Assembly (NCBI GenBank): GCA_037044905.1
Contig: JBAOKB010000159.1
Location: 558,001 to 622,000 of the forward strand
Length of the DNA stretch: 64,000 nt
Source of the DNA: Hortaea werneckii
Taxonomy: Eukaryota; Ascomycota; Dothideomycetes; Mycosphaerellales; Teratosphaeriaceae
Reading direction: 5' to 3'
How positions within the stretch are numbered: position 1 is the stretch's first letter; each line of letters opens with the position of its first letter. The notes under the pieces were generated by a model. That model ran no database searches. It saw nothing but the letters and a program-made list of their open reading frames with translations, and was not told the origin of the DNA. This document shows positions 1-11,100 of this stretch, in pieces. The position numbers were made by a program, and so were the translations under genes.

Positions 1-1
1 G

Positions 2-1753
2 ATATCCCACCTGCAGTCTCTACAGGCCTCGAAAAGCCGTCGCTTGGAAGATTCGGAGTCTCGAAACCGATCTGAGATTCAAGTCATTCCTTCTAACAGC
101 ATTTCCACAAACGGCCAAAACTCCGCTGACCTGCGAGTCACCGAGGGCGGTCAGTCTTTGCGGGATGCCCTCGCGGAGTTTGGGCACCTGGCCCTTGGTT
201 CCAGCTCAATAACGACGCCGGATCGCTCCCAATCTTCGGGCGACTTTGCACCGTCAATGTCGCAAGTTTTGTACGCAGCTTTGACTCTGAAGCCGACATT
301 GAGCCAGCCATCGCAGCTTAATGCAGTAGATAAGATACTAGCCAGCCATCACAATCCCTCAAGGCCCATCAGTCCGACTAGAGAGACTACCAGTGCTCTA
401 TTCGAGATCTACACATCGATTATACTACCAAGGTTTCCATTTATGGATGCATCTAACTTGGACAGGTACTACATCAAGTGCATTTCACACCAGATGCAAC
501 TGATGCCGGCCGGTGGCAAAGAGCCCTATGCTTACGAGTCTTTCCTGGTATACATGGCGATTGCAACCGCTGCTTTCGCATCGGCGTCATCTCCTCGCAT
601 CTTTGACTTTGGTACTCAACTTTTCACAAGCGTTACACAACATCTTCCAGACCTCACTGGCATTGCTGGTCCTCAGGTGACCGTCCAATGCCTGACGGCG
701 CTCGCTCTTGGCAGCCTGTACAATCCACATCAGGGATCGCCATGGTATCTGCTGGGTATCGCTGTAGCTGGAGCACTGTCCTCAGGCATGCATCGTTGGG
801 ACGACGCAAGGCTTTCCGACACTGAAGCGCCTCGCAAAGCTGAGTCAGAGCGTCTGTTGCAGACGCTTTATGTTCTTGACAGGTAAGAATCTCCGCAAAG
901 GGTTTTGCGATTTCACTAAGACCCGAGCAAGAGAAGTTCGCACGCTTTGATCGACCACCTGCATTGTCTGGACGGGAACTTTGTCCTGCGGTACGTATTC
1001 ACAGGTGCATGTGCATAATTAGACGCGAGCTGATCTAGCTAGGCTTTGGACCGCCCACGCGGCTCAGAGAGCCATGAGAGTCCCAATGCGGCGCTACTAC
1101 AAGGTGCACTCGAATACCTGGGTATGGAATTTGACACACGTTTGGATTGGACGAAACCTGATTTCTACTACATCGGTATTGCAAACGCTCTCGGTGCCTC
1201 AATTCCTCTTCGCAAGGCCGGCCATTCCGGACTAGACGAGTTGACTCTACGCCTGCGAAGCCGCTTTCTCGCAGACGTATGGTCTAAGCGTGCTCTCAGT
1301 CGAGAGCTCCAAAGCCAGGAAGCCTTGGCTGGGTCGTCCTTGGCAAGAGAAAGTGTCACAACTTGCAGAGACTGGCTCTGCCTGCTCAGTGAAAAAGTGC
1401 GGCAGAATACTTACGTCCTCTCCATCCTTGACGCTTATGAGATTGCTGGAGCAGGATCGCTTTCCGCCTGGGTCCAGAAGTATGCAGGCTTCGAGGTCGC
1501 TCGCGAAGTCTTGCGTGATTGCACGCGCATCGACACGCTTTGTGCGTCAATGCTGGGCTATCTTTCTGCTCGTTTTGATGCCGCGAAAACACTTGGTTCG
1601 CTACTGGACGAACTGAAGAGTACCGACTCTTGGCAGGCATCGCAAGATGTACAAAGGATCGTTCAGCCGAATCTGACGGAAATTCCAAAATCACATGCTG
1701 CTCCGGTACCGCGTCGCATGCGCGAACTGTTGCATGCCTGCCGGAGAGAATAG
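2..1753 (+). CDS. Fungal-specific transcription factor, 5'-truncated by window edge
   Basis: This is the C-terminal part of a Zn2Cys6-class regulator; the frame is open from base 2, so the zinc cluster lies outside the window. It opens with a polar, basic stretch typical of the linker after the finger. The fungal_trans domain follows, with a tract ending YVLDR at 880 and then RPPALS. Three exons are needed: 2 to about 882, a short one of about 921-991, and 1043-1753. The second intron (992-1042, GTACGT to CTAG) is clear. The first is only about 38 bases with the frame-keeping acceptor, so that junction is uncertain. The gene points at the dehydrogenase 210 bases downstream and may regulate the block. 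The target is unknown. Confidence 0.75.
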
Positions 1754-1962
1754 AGGTGGTCGGTTGCGGAGGCTTGCCGTGTGCTTCGGCTTCACTCCGA
1801 CAAGCTTCGGACCCCGCCCGCGCAAGTTTAGCTGATGCATGGCTGCATCTCCAGACATATAGTCAAAGGCGTTGACAGTACTTCTCTGTCCTTTGCAACT
1901 CAAACTTCGATTTGCATGATTTCTTTGCGATCCGAGGTGACTATACTTGCAAGACTTGCGCG

Positions 1963-2961
1963 ATGGCTCCCGCACTCATCCAGCCGGAGGCTACGGACTT
2001 CCAAGATGATCATATCATTCACCATGAATCCAAGCCTACCGTCTACATGCTGGATACCTTCCACCCCAGCGCCGTCCAACATGCTCAAAGTCTCTTCCAC
2101 GTCATACTACCGAATGACCCAGAGATTCATAACTGGAGAGAACGGGCCCAGTACGTTCTAGTTCGGAGCTCTGCGCTTCCCGCAGAAACAATAGGCGCAG
2201 CGCGAAACCTTAGAGCAATTGGCAAGCAGGGTGTCGGAATAGACAAAATCAACGAAGACGCTTGCAGGAAAAGAGGAATCGCAATACTCAACACACCTGG
2301 CGTGAACGCCAGTGCCGTTGCGGAATTGACGCTGGCTCTTACCATGGCTGTCGCGAGAGATATCGGTTCAATCCATGGCAGAATGTGTCAGGGTGAAGTC
2401 GTCAAGAAAGAGACTTGCTCTGGGCTCATCCTGTCTGGAAAGACAATCGGCCTCATCGGCATGGGAAACATCGGTAAAGCAGTGGCGCGCATGTTCCAGG
2501 CTGCCTTTGCTGCACACATAATCGCCTACGATCCGTACATGCCAGACGATGCTTGGAATGATCTACAGCACACCAGGGCTTCTTCGGTTGACGATGTTCT
2601 GGTCAATGCAGATGTAATTTCAATTCATGTACCGCTGACACCCAGCACAAAGGGTCTCATTGGCTACAAGGAGATGCAGTTGATGAAATCTACGGCAATC
2701 ATCATTAACGCTGCTCGAGGGGGCATAGTAGATGAGCAGGATCTTGTTAGAGCTGTGCAGGATGGACTTATTTGGGGTGCTGGGCTTGATTGCCACGAGC
2801 AAGAGCCTCCAACAAAGGAGAGGTATGGCGAGCTCTGGTCAACAGGTCGTGTCATAAGCACGCCTCACATAGGCGCTGCAACCTCTCAGACGCAGATGGA
2901 GACTGCCATGGCGGCGGTAGATCGGTTGTACAAATTTGCAGGAGGGATCATGTCTAGTTAG
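1963..2961 (+). CDS. D-isomer-specific 2-hydroxyacid dehydrogenase
   Basis: This intronless 332-residue enzyme should reduce a 2-oxo acid or oxidise a D-2-hydroxy acid with NAD(P). Family marks are complete: the Rossmann loop IGLIGMGNIGKAVARM, the catalytic arginine in NAARGGIVDE, the catalytic glutamate in HEQEPP and the catalytic histidine in TPHIGAAT. It looks closest to the phosphoglycerate/hydroxypyruvate/2-ketogluconate reductase group, but the substrate cannot be read from the sequence. The ATG at 1963 is chosen because upstream in-frame codons are not ATG. It converges with the regulator at 3032-5260, leaving only 70 bases between stop codons. It is one of the few long genes here with no frameshift. 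It lies in a block with a lactonase and two carriers, which fits sugar-acid metabolism. Confidence 0.9.
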   Translation: MAPALIQPEATDFQDDHIIHHESKPTVYMLDTFHPSAVQHAQSLFHVILPNDPEIHNWRERAQYVLVRSSALPAETIGAARNLRAIGKQGVGIDKINEDACRKRGIAILNTPGVNASAVAELTLALTMAVARDIGSIHGRMCQGEVVKKETCSGLILSGKTIGLIGMGNIGKAVARMFQAAFAAHIIAYDPYMPDDAWNDLQHTRASSVDDVLVNADVISIHVPLTPSTKGLIGYKEMQLMKSTAIIINAARGGIVDEQDLVRAVQDGLIWGAGLDCHEQEPPTKERYGELWSTGRVISTPHIGAATSQTQMETAMAAVDRLYKFAGGIMSS

Positions 2962-3031
2962 TGGCGTTTAAAGTATAGCTTTAACGACAAATCGTATGAG
3001 AACGTTTTTTCCTGCTCCGTAAATACGCTTC

Positions 3032-5260
3032 TCATAGTCCATTGGGAAAGTTCCAGTTGATATCCCCTGGTGGAAGGTCGAATGAGAGGTCACCGCAGGC
3101 GAATTGACCAGCGAAGAGCTCCATGTCCGACATCAGTGGATCTAAACCTGTCGGCCACCCTGCGCTCCAGTCGACGGAATCAATCGGATTTCCGCTTGCG
3201 AAGTCAGTAAACAGAGGGTCAGAGGATAAAGTGGTTGGATTGTTGTTTGCAGGCACGCCGTATTGCCCAGATATTTCATCCGTATTGTAGTTTTGATCGT
3301 TTTGAGTGTTAGCTCTCTGAGCGAAAAGATCGCGCTGTGGTGTGAGGTGTTCGCACACCACCTGAAAGGCCTGGGCGAAAGGCCTGGCATCAGTCATGAT
3401 CTCGCAGAGACTCCAGAGTACGTGGGCGCACTGGTTTAAGACTTCAAGTTGCGGATGTCTCGCTCTTTGCCCCATCGATTGCCCTTTTGGTGCGAAGTGG
3501 ACTAACGTCAGGCCGGCTGTAAATATCGTCTGGAAGTAGCCTCTAGTACAATTTATGTGACGTGCAGCATACATTTCAGAGTATAAGGTGATAGTACGCG
3601 CAGCGGCAGTCCGACACCGCTCTGCAAGCTCTGGTGGTGGCCATCCCAAATTGGAAGGTACAGCATCGAGCGCTCCGCGTACCAGTAGTAGTACTTCTTT
3701 CTCGAACAGGAAGTCATACCATTTGGGTCTCTGATAAAGGCTTTCGGAGAGCGGAAAAACAGGTACAGCCTGGCGCCAGCGCTCGAGCTCAGCGAGAAGG
3801 GAATGGTACTCAACCAATGTCCGCCCGACATCTAGTACTGAGCTTTTGATGGCCTTTGCTGTTGACTGATTGGAGAAGAACACATTGTGGATGCGAGACG
3901 TAATTAGTCTTAGGCGAACGAAGTGGATGAAGATTTCCATTGCTTCGTCTTCTTCAAATGTCAAAGAAGTTTTCGCCACATCAAGTCGTCCAAGCCCAAG
4001 CGAAGACAGATCCTTGTCATGAACAGATACCGGTAGACCGATTCGGATGTCCGAGTCCTCGATCGCAAACGGGCGCCCCAAAGTTACAGAGCTGTGCCGA
4101 TCGAGCACATAGCATTCCCAGAAAATTCGGCGGCGGTGCTGTTCGTGCAACGGCTCCATAGGTAGGATTGGTTCTAAGTGTAGTTCTTCTTCGACACAGA
4201 TCCTGATGACCAGGCGTGCTATTTCCCAAGTCGACATGCCTATAGTCAGGATGTTAGCGGATCGGACGAAAGTAAGCATGCTTATCTCATCGAAGACTTG
4301 CCAATGGGAAATTATACGCCAAATCGGGCCAACAATAACAAATTCTGTATGGAGGCAAGACCCGCCAGCAATTGAGTCTTGGAAAAGTATTTGCGTGCTG
4401 CTTGGAAGAAAGCACACGGGTGAACTTCCATTATGCCCCTGCGATGAAGTCGTACCGCAGCTATGGCACATATCATCAGCAGCCGAAAGCGATCCTCATC
4501 CGAGGCGAGAGAGTCTCCATGGGAAGGATAGATGCGAGTTAAAAGCTCGTACACTTCGCTTTCGAGCAGGAAGGGCTTCTGTAAGTGAGATTCGCCGAGG
4601 CTTGACGCTCTTGTATCAGTCTCCGAGCCCTTCGACAACCACAGGTCTGACCAATCTTACTATGTGCGCACCAAGTAATCTGCCACTTCAAAACGAGGAA
4701 AGTTCGCTGGCGCTATAGTAGCTTCTTGTTGTTGTGGCCGTTTGAGTAGCTGTTTGAGAACTTGGCCTCGCGACTCGCCTAGACGGGAGCTGGAAATGAC
4801 TGTGTGTAGAAAGCTAAAGTCTGGTCAGAATGGAAAGAGAGGAGTAATGACTAACCTCACCTGATTCCACTTGATTCTCCCACAAATGCGGGCGACGGCT
4901 CGGCCGAGTGTGGGCTGGTAGGATTGGCAGTTGCATTATCCTGGATAGCTGCCCGCAAACTCTTTTCCTCGTCCTCCAACCGTCCAATTTCGCTATAACT
5001 ATGTTAGCCACGATCCAGGCATTGGGTGCTGATAATAGGTCGATTCTTACGCCCGAGAGTATTCCACGTGCGAGTTCCCGTCGATGAAGACGCAGTCTAC
5101 GCCTGCTTTGGCGCATGGCGAACAAGACGGTGCCAACTTGTCACACTGTACGTTATCAGAGATTAAGGCATATTCGAAGCCGTTCTCTTTGGTTGGCACC
5201 TACTTTCACTTTCCGGGCTCGGCAGCGTTTACATGCGTGTAGTCCTTCGCGCGCATCCAT
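3032..5260 (-). CDS. Zn2Cys6 fungal transcription factor
   Basis: The N-terminus (ATG at 5258-5260) encodes ACKRCRARKVK. An intron (donor at 5203) interrupts the zinc cluster, and the next exon supplies CDK, then C-x2-C and a final C (CSPCAKAGVDCVF), giving all six cysteines. A polar linker follows, then the fungal_trans domain with FEVADYLVRTY, the KPFLLESEVYELL region, and WECYVLDRHSS with TLGRPFAI near 4060. About five introns are needed. The one near 4250-4315 is uncertain: the obvious donor (GTATAA) and acceptor (CTATAG) do not keep frame, although conserved sequence continues on both sides. The protein ends in an acidic, aromatic-rich tail that could be an activation region. It probably acts as the local regulator, since it sits between the dehydrogenase and the lactonase. 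Confidence 0.85.
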
Positions 5261-5429
5261 GAGTCACTTCCTAAGCGATTGATCAAGGGCAATGCATTCC
5301 GAAAGACTGAGACTGGGAGGATGTGATTGAGCCAGCCGAGCTGAAAGGAGGAGCTGACGCTGGCGGGCTTAGTACTATGTACTTAGGTGGATACGGTATC
5401 ATAAAATAGGTAGGCGTGTGCTTAATTTA

Positions 5430-6476
5430 CTACGGAGCACCTGATGTGTTAAGTTTGCCTCGGCTATCCTTGCCCAAGATGCCTTTCACGCCACTCTCTA
5501 CTTCCGCTACCAACACAATGCCACTCAACACTCTGAATGTTAGCAAGCAGGCTGTCGGTAATGAACAATGTGCGTCCATACGGGCCACCAAACGTGCAAT
5601 TGGTGAGGTTAATACCTGCCGTCCCCGAAACAATCCTCGCCTTTGGCATGCCTTGTTTATCTACTACGAAAACGGAGCCTAGACTGGGGTGACAAACAAA
5701 CAGATTTCCTTCTTCATCGACAGCAAGTCCATCTGGACCTGCAGTTCCAAACGAGCGGAAAAACACTCCGGCTTTGGACGTAGTGCCATTGGCGTGCAGA
5801 GGCAGTCGCCATACCTCATTCGAGCGCGTCATTGCAACGTACAGATGTTTCTCATCTGGCGAGAGTACCAAGCCATTTGGCGAGATGCCATTCGTAAGAA
5901 GCGTATCAAGCCGGCCGTTAGGACAGAGACGATAGACTCGACCGGTTGGGTCGGTCATCGATGTCTGTCCTTGATCGGTGAAGTATACGTTTTCTTTTGA
6001 ATCAACGATCACATCGTTTGGCCCCTTAAAGCGCTCTAAGTTCCACCGCGTAACCAAGGGACTCATTGTTCTGGTCCCAGGGTCGAAGAGTAGCATGCCC
6101 TGCAAGTTGTCAGACTTGACAGCACGCACGAGGAGGCGGCGCTCAGCACAGCATACGCCAATGGTCCACGCACCTGTTTGTAGTCCGCAACTACAAATTT
6201 ACCATCCTTCCTCACTGCCATACCATTGGGCTCGCCGTCATATTTGAGACACTCTGTAAACTTGCCTTGCTTGTCTACCTCCAAAATGCGCCCGTGTGGA
6301 ATGTCCGTCACGAACACACTTTCCGAGGTGCCAACGGTAGGTCCTTCGAGAAAGACATCGTTATAGCCGCCAGCAAACCCACCGACCCATTCACTTGGCT
6401 CTCGACAAATTAATGAATCAGGCAAAGTAGCATGGACCTTGGCCGTAATTGTAGGGGGCGGTGAGAAAAAGTTCAT
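5430..6476 (-). CDS. SMP-30/gluconolactonase-like beta-propeller hydrolase
   Basis: The protein has the six-bladed SMP-30/gluconolactonase/LRE fold. Visible marks are GPNDVIVDSKENVYFTD, SPNGLVLSPDEKHLYVA, AGPDGLAVDEEGNLFV and TFGGPYGRTLFITDS. These enzymes hydrolyse sugar lactones to aldonic acids with a bound metal. The start is the ATG at 6474-6476. An intron (GTGCGT to TCAAG, about 6120-6178) joins VVADYKQ to the rest. The end is ambiguous. Read straight through, the frame stops at 5464. A 49-base segment inside the conserved blade has a GTATGG donor, a GCTAAC branch site and a CAG acceptor; removing it gives a tail with IVLVAEVESGVKG and a stop at 5430. The 481 bases upstream are shared with the divergent sugar transporter. 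Confidence 0.85.
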
Positions 6477-6957
6477 TCTTGCAAGATTCCTTGAAAGAAG
6501 CAACGTTGCCTTGTTATCAGTTGCAGAGATATGAGGTTGAGGTAGACACCCTCACTACTTCCTCAACACCCTAGGTACAAGCGCTTATCTAGGTAGGGTG
6601 CACCAAGTCCAGCTTCGAGGCCAGCTGTTCCGAAACTTGGTGGATCCAGTGAAGTCGACAAGCGGAGACCGTCCGAAGAAGGCTTTCTCGCTGTCCGGGG
6701 CTGTGTCTTACCGACAGCTGGATACTGGCTTCGGACCTCGTCCGATAAAGACAAACTCAAGCCAGTATCTGTTAACAATGTCGGGCAGCGACCGACGAGG
6801 ACTCTACTGTGCCTCCGTATTACAGCAAATGCGGGGGCTGTTGCATCCCCAGTCCCCCTCACAACTTGTGAGCCAACGCGATTGGATAAGAAAGACCAAG
6901 CGCCAACCATTCCCAAGCAATTGTCAAGACGAGAGCGGGAAACCAAGCATCTTCACC
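6477..6957. promoter_or_regulatory. Divergent promoter region, lactonase / sugar transporter
   Basis: This 481-base gap lies between the start codons of the lactonase (-) and the MFS transporter (+). It must hold both promoters. I see no coding sequence or clear named motif; the open frames are short and resemble no family I know. Confidence 0.5.
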
Positions 6958-8939
6958 ATGAGCGGCTCGAACAACCTCATTGCTAGGACTAGCCAAGCTG
7001 TGCGGGATACACCGCGCAAAGTCTTCAACTTCTACCTCTATTTCTGCAATGCCATCGTTATTAGCTTGAGCGGTGTTGCAAAAGGCTTCGACGAAGGTGA
7101 TTATATCTCTGGTTCGAGAGTGACCCATGATACTCACCAACAGTGTAGGCAACATTGCTTCCGTCGTCGTCATGGAAGTTTTCAAGAAACGTTTCGGGCT
7201 TGCGGATCTAAATGAAGACTAATATGCATCCACCAAAGGTTGGATCGTGTCGATCGCTACCGCAGGCGCAGTATTCGGCTGCCTTTCTGTAGGCATCATC
7301 CCTCGCACAAAATAATGAAATCTGCTGACCCAGACAACAGTGCACTTGGCTCAACACTCGTATGGGGCGACGCCGTGTCCTCCAACTATTCACAGTCATC
7401 TATATTGCCGGCATTTTGGGACAGACTCTCTGCGGTGGTTCCCTTGGTGGAATGTACGGCTCACGTATTGTTGCCGGCTTCGGGATTGGTGGTACAACAG
7501 TAGTGCCCAGTGTTTATCTATCAGAAGTAAGTCAACTGGATGCCGGTGTGCACTCGCACTACGCTAACAATGCAATCAGATTGCTCCCAAATCGATCCGC
7601 GGCCTTATGACAGTCCAGTATGCCTGTGGTCAACAACTTGGCGTCGTCTTAGGCTTCTTCATCAATTATGGTGTAACGAAGCATCATGAAGGCACAAACG
7701 TGCAATGGATGCTGCCAACCGCTCTGCAGCTCGTACCTGCCGTCATCTGGGGCGCCGAAAGTCTTTTCGTGGTCGAATCGCCCCGTTAGTTGCTTTCAGC
7801 GAACCGAAAGATGGAAGCCGTGCGAAGCTTGGAGCGATCAAGAAAACTGCCCATAGACCACCCACTGGTCGCCGCCGAGTGGGACGCAATGCAGAGTCAA
7901 ATTGACTACGAAACAGAATCCGTGGCTGGTACTAGCGTCATCGATATGTTCAGAGAGACGATGGGTTCGGCCGAAAACAGACGGCGATTCATGCTGATGC
8001 TTATGGCACATACGTTTGGTCAATGGTCTGGTGCAAATGCCATTACCCAATACTCGCCCACAATCTTTGGTTACGTAAGTGTACCTTGCAGCACACACAG
8101 AAGTGAGCTTTACTGATGTAGTCACAGCTAGGCGTGCCATCCGGAGAACTTCGCTTCCTCACCACCGGCGTATACGGATTGGTGAAGTTTAGCATCACTT
8201 TTAGCTTCAGCGTTGTCGTTGTGGATTTCGTTGGCCGCCGCCGGGCTCTGTTCACCGGGATCAGTCTCCAAATCATCACACTGACCTTTGTCGGCGCGTA
8301 TTTGGGAGTCACCACTGGTATGAGCTCCGAAGAGATCGAGCAGGACCCCAATCTATCCAGGACGAGTACGGCCGCGATAGTGGCCATCTTCTTCCATGCG
8401 GTAGGATGGTCCATTGGCTGGTTCACCATGCCCTACTTGATCAACAATGATATTCTCCCGACTCGCATCAGATCATTCAACATGTCTTATTTCATGGCTT
8501 TGCACTGGGCATGGTACTTTGGATGTTCCAAAGCTATGCCAAGTCTCCTGGCGGCAACCGACCGCTACGGCGCGTTCGCCTATTTCGCGAGCATCTGTGT
8601 TTGCTCGCCGCTCATATTTGCATTCTTTTGCATGCCGTTAAGCCAAGAATTTGTTGTGACGTCCTGTTCAAAGCTGATTATGACAATTAGGAAACCGCCG
8701 GTCGCTCACTGGAATCTCTAGACGCTCTGTCCCAGCGCCCTCTTTATACTATCTGGAAAGTCGCTTATCCGACCGATGAGGATGTCGCGCAGATCAGCGT
8801 TGCGCCGGACGAAAAGGCCATGCAGTTCGAAACAGAGCACTACGAGAAGGCCGACAAGAGGACACCAACCGTTCACGAGTATAGTGGAGGTCGAATGATC
8901 TTCTTGAACCGAAGAATTCATTGGCTCGTGATATCGTAA
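6958..8939 (+). pseudogene. MFS sugar transporter with in-frame stops (probable pseudogene)
   Basis: This belongs to the sugar porter branch of the major facilitator superfamily, which moves hexoses or related sugars across the plasma membrane. Recognisable parts include GWIVSIATAGAVFGC, the RMGRRR loop after helix 2, the VVVVDFVGRRRAL loop, a helix-10 region ending PTRIRS, and a C-terminal ETAGRSLE. Five introns are visible. Two stops fall inside conserved sequence: TAA at 7220-7222 (just before YASTKGW) and TAG at 7787-7789, where ESPR-W-LLS is expected (TGG to TAG). The last splice (GTTAAG to TTAG, about 8636-8690) is also one base out of frame. A 47-base intron with an ACTAAT branch could hide the first stop but not the second. 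The loss may be recent, as the rest is well preserved. Confidence 0.75.
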
Positions 8940-8977
8940 TAAGAAGATGAAGTTTAGATATAGATTGCAGTAAACAA

Positions 8978-10565
8978 TTACACCAAACGAGCAAGTCTGC
9001 CAACCCATGCAAGCCCACCAAGGGTAACCGCAACTCCGGTAAACACAATTAGACCCGCATAGGAAGTTCCGTAAGCATAGGCAGCTTGCCAATTGGCCTG
9101 AATGTCAACCAGCTTCTCAGAAAGCGGGCCACTGATGACAGAACCAACACCCTTTGCGGCCGCAAAGAGGGCAATGACGGTCGTTATATCCATGTTGCTG
9201 CCAGTAGGCTCCTTGTTTCGGATAGCTGCTGCTGCACCAGTCCAAGTGGCCGCCCAGCCTGCGATACAAAGTTAGCTCTTAAGTTTCGCCGTCGAAGGAT
9301 TCGTCTATAACTTACTGCCTGCAAAGACGCCCCACATTAGGGAAAAGACGTAGAGCATTGGTTGGGTGCTTGTCAGCCCCCAGAACACGAAAATGGCCAG
9401 CATCTGCCCGACAGTAGAGACCAAGATTGCTGTGCCAGCGTGGCAGTGATCGACAAGGGCACCCATCGAAACTGCACCAACGACGACTGCAACGTTGTAC
9501 AGCGCAAGGCCGAGCGGACCAACGAAGGATGGCATATTGAGCGATCGTGCGAAGGAAGGGAGCCAATAGGTTGGCACAAAGTAACCAAGCCCTGCGAAGT
9601 CAACGTCAGCCGGAGTCGCCATTGCTCAATCGGTAAGGCAAAACCTACCTTCAAACATGATGCTAATCCAGAAAACCCAGAAGGCGGCTCTTTTCATATA
9701 GCCCAGGTCGACAGGTCGAAATGCACTGGACCCAGTGACAGGCAGACGGCCTTTGATGAAGTATAAAGCCGGTGTCATCATCACTGCCTGTGCCGATATA
9801 GTTAGCTTAGCAATCTAAAGCAGTAGGAAGGACAACTGTTGAAAATACCAGAATAATCGCCCACACTCTCAATGTGGTTCTGAAGCCGAAGCTGTCGAGA
9901 AGCCACTGAGAGAAGAACGGGACGACGATGCCAGCACTCCCGGTGCCTGCCCACACGACGCCATATGCCAACCCTTTCTTCATGATGAACCATTCATCAA
10001 TGTACTGGATGGCCGGGAAGTAAGTGATGACGCCACCGATGGCATATAGAACGCCTTCCGTAGCAAGCAGCCCGGGAACAGTGGTGCAGAAGGATGCCCC
10101 TATCAGCGAGAGGACTATGATTGCTGCGCCTGTCCACATGGTTGGTCGTCGGTACTGTGGCCAACGCTGGCCTGCTACCGCGACAAAGGGTGCTGCGAAG
10201 TACATCAGCCCAGTGGCTGTTGTACCTATCGCCGCAATGCCGCCTTCGCCGCCTTCGAAAAGATTCTGGTTAATGTAGTAGTCTTGGAAGATACCGAATG
10301 AGAATGGGAAGCCTAAACGCCACCGTTAGAGTACCTCCGTCAGAAAATGTCGAACACCATTGCATACCCCAGACCAAAGCCTCTAGCAGGAAGCAAGCGC
10401 CAAGCAACATCCAAGCGTCTTTGCCTCCATCTGCACGAGGCAGACTCTGAACTTCATGATTCTGTTCGCTCCATTGCTGGCGGTTTCGAAATCGCCAAGT
10501 TCGTAGCTGTTGCGTCGTGATGTAACGGCGCTGCTGTTGTTCCTCAGAGCAGTGGTGCTGTCCAT
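8978..10565 (-). CDS. MFS transporter, monocarboxylate (MCT) type
   Basis: This is a fungal MCT-like major facilitator carrier. The first helices lie at about 10390-10200 (KDAWMLLGACFLLEALVWG, then GFPFSFGIFQDYY). Conserved YIDEWFIMKKGLAYGV with VVWAGTGSAGIVVPF is at about 9900-10010, and the second half (GYFVPTYWLPSFARS and following helices) runs to 8978. Introns lie near 10316-10370, 9793-9830, 9600-9640, 9260-9315 and possibly 9190-9200. The ATG at 10563-10565 opens a polar N-terminus (ELGDFE) that must shift frame near 10450-10480 to reach KDAWMLL, so one base is probably wrong there. Family members carry lactate, pyruvate, acetate, riboflavin or remain orphans. It lies tail to tail with the sugar transporter, 38 bases apart. 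Confidence 0.85.
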
Positions 10566-11100
10566 TATATTGAGAGTGTGGTTACACCTAGACTATCAAA
10601 AGTTATACGAACAAGTCGCAAATAAATGCATACAAATGTCTTCGATGTTTTCTGGTTGTGCCAAAACTCTGCAGCATGATGACTTTACCTTGACTCAACA
10701 TTGAACCTCTTACGCAGCAGCAAGGGTGCAACCAGCAAGCCAAATTCTGAAATGAGTGGGGCATGCCAAACCACAACAGGCAATTTAATCCGTGGCTTCA
10801 TGCATGAACAACAAAAGGAAGACGACGCAGGGTACTTTATTGGTACTTGCACTAGATCCTATTAAAATAGATATCAAGCTGGTCGGTCGTGCCGCAAGAC
10901 TAGACAGACGACCGACGCGTGTAGTCAGGTTGCTCTCGTTGGTGAATACAGGGTATCAAAAATTGGAAGAGAAACCCGCCCTCCGGTATCCAGGATCCAA
11001 ATGCGCCACGCTCTAACGTGCAACCCAAGAAACAATGTTAAAGCGACCGGATTGAAAGAAATGTCGTGGGGATGGTGTGTGTGGAGAGAAGAGCGCAAGC
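10566..11100. other. Intergenic, no gene seen
   Basis: 535 bases lie between the 5' end of the MCT-type carrier and the 3' end of the Ras-family gene. They are A/T-richer than the flanking genes, without a supported frame. The region must carry the carrier promoter and the GTPase 3' UTR. Confidence 0.5.
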
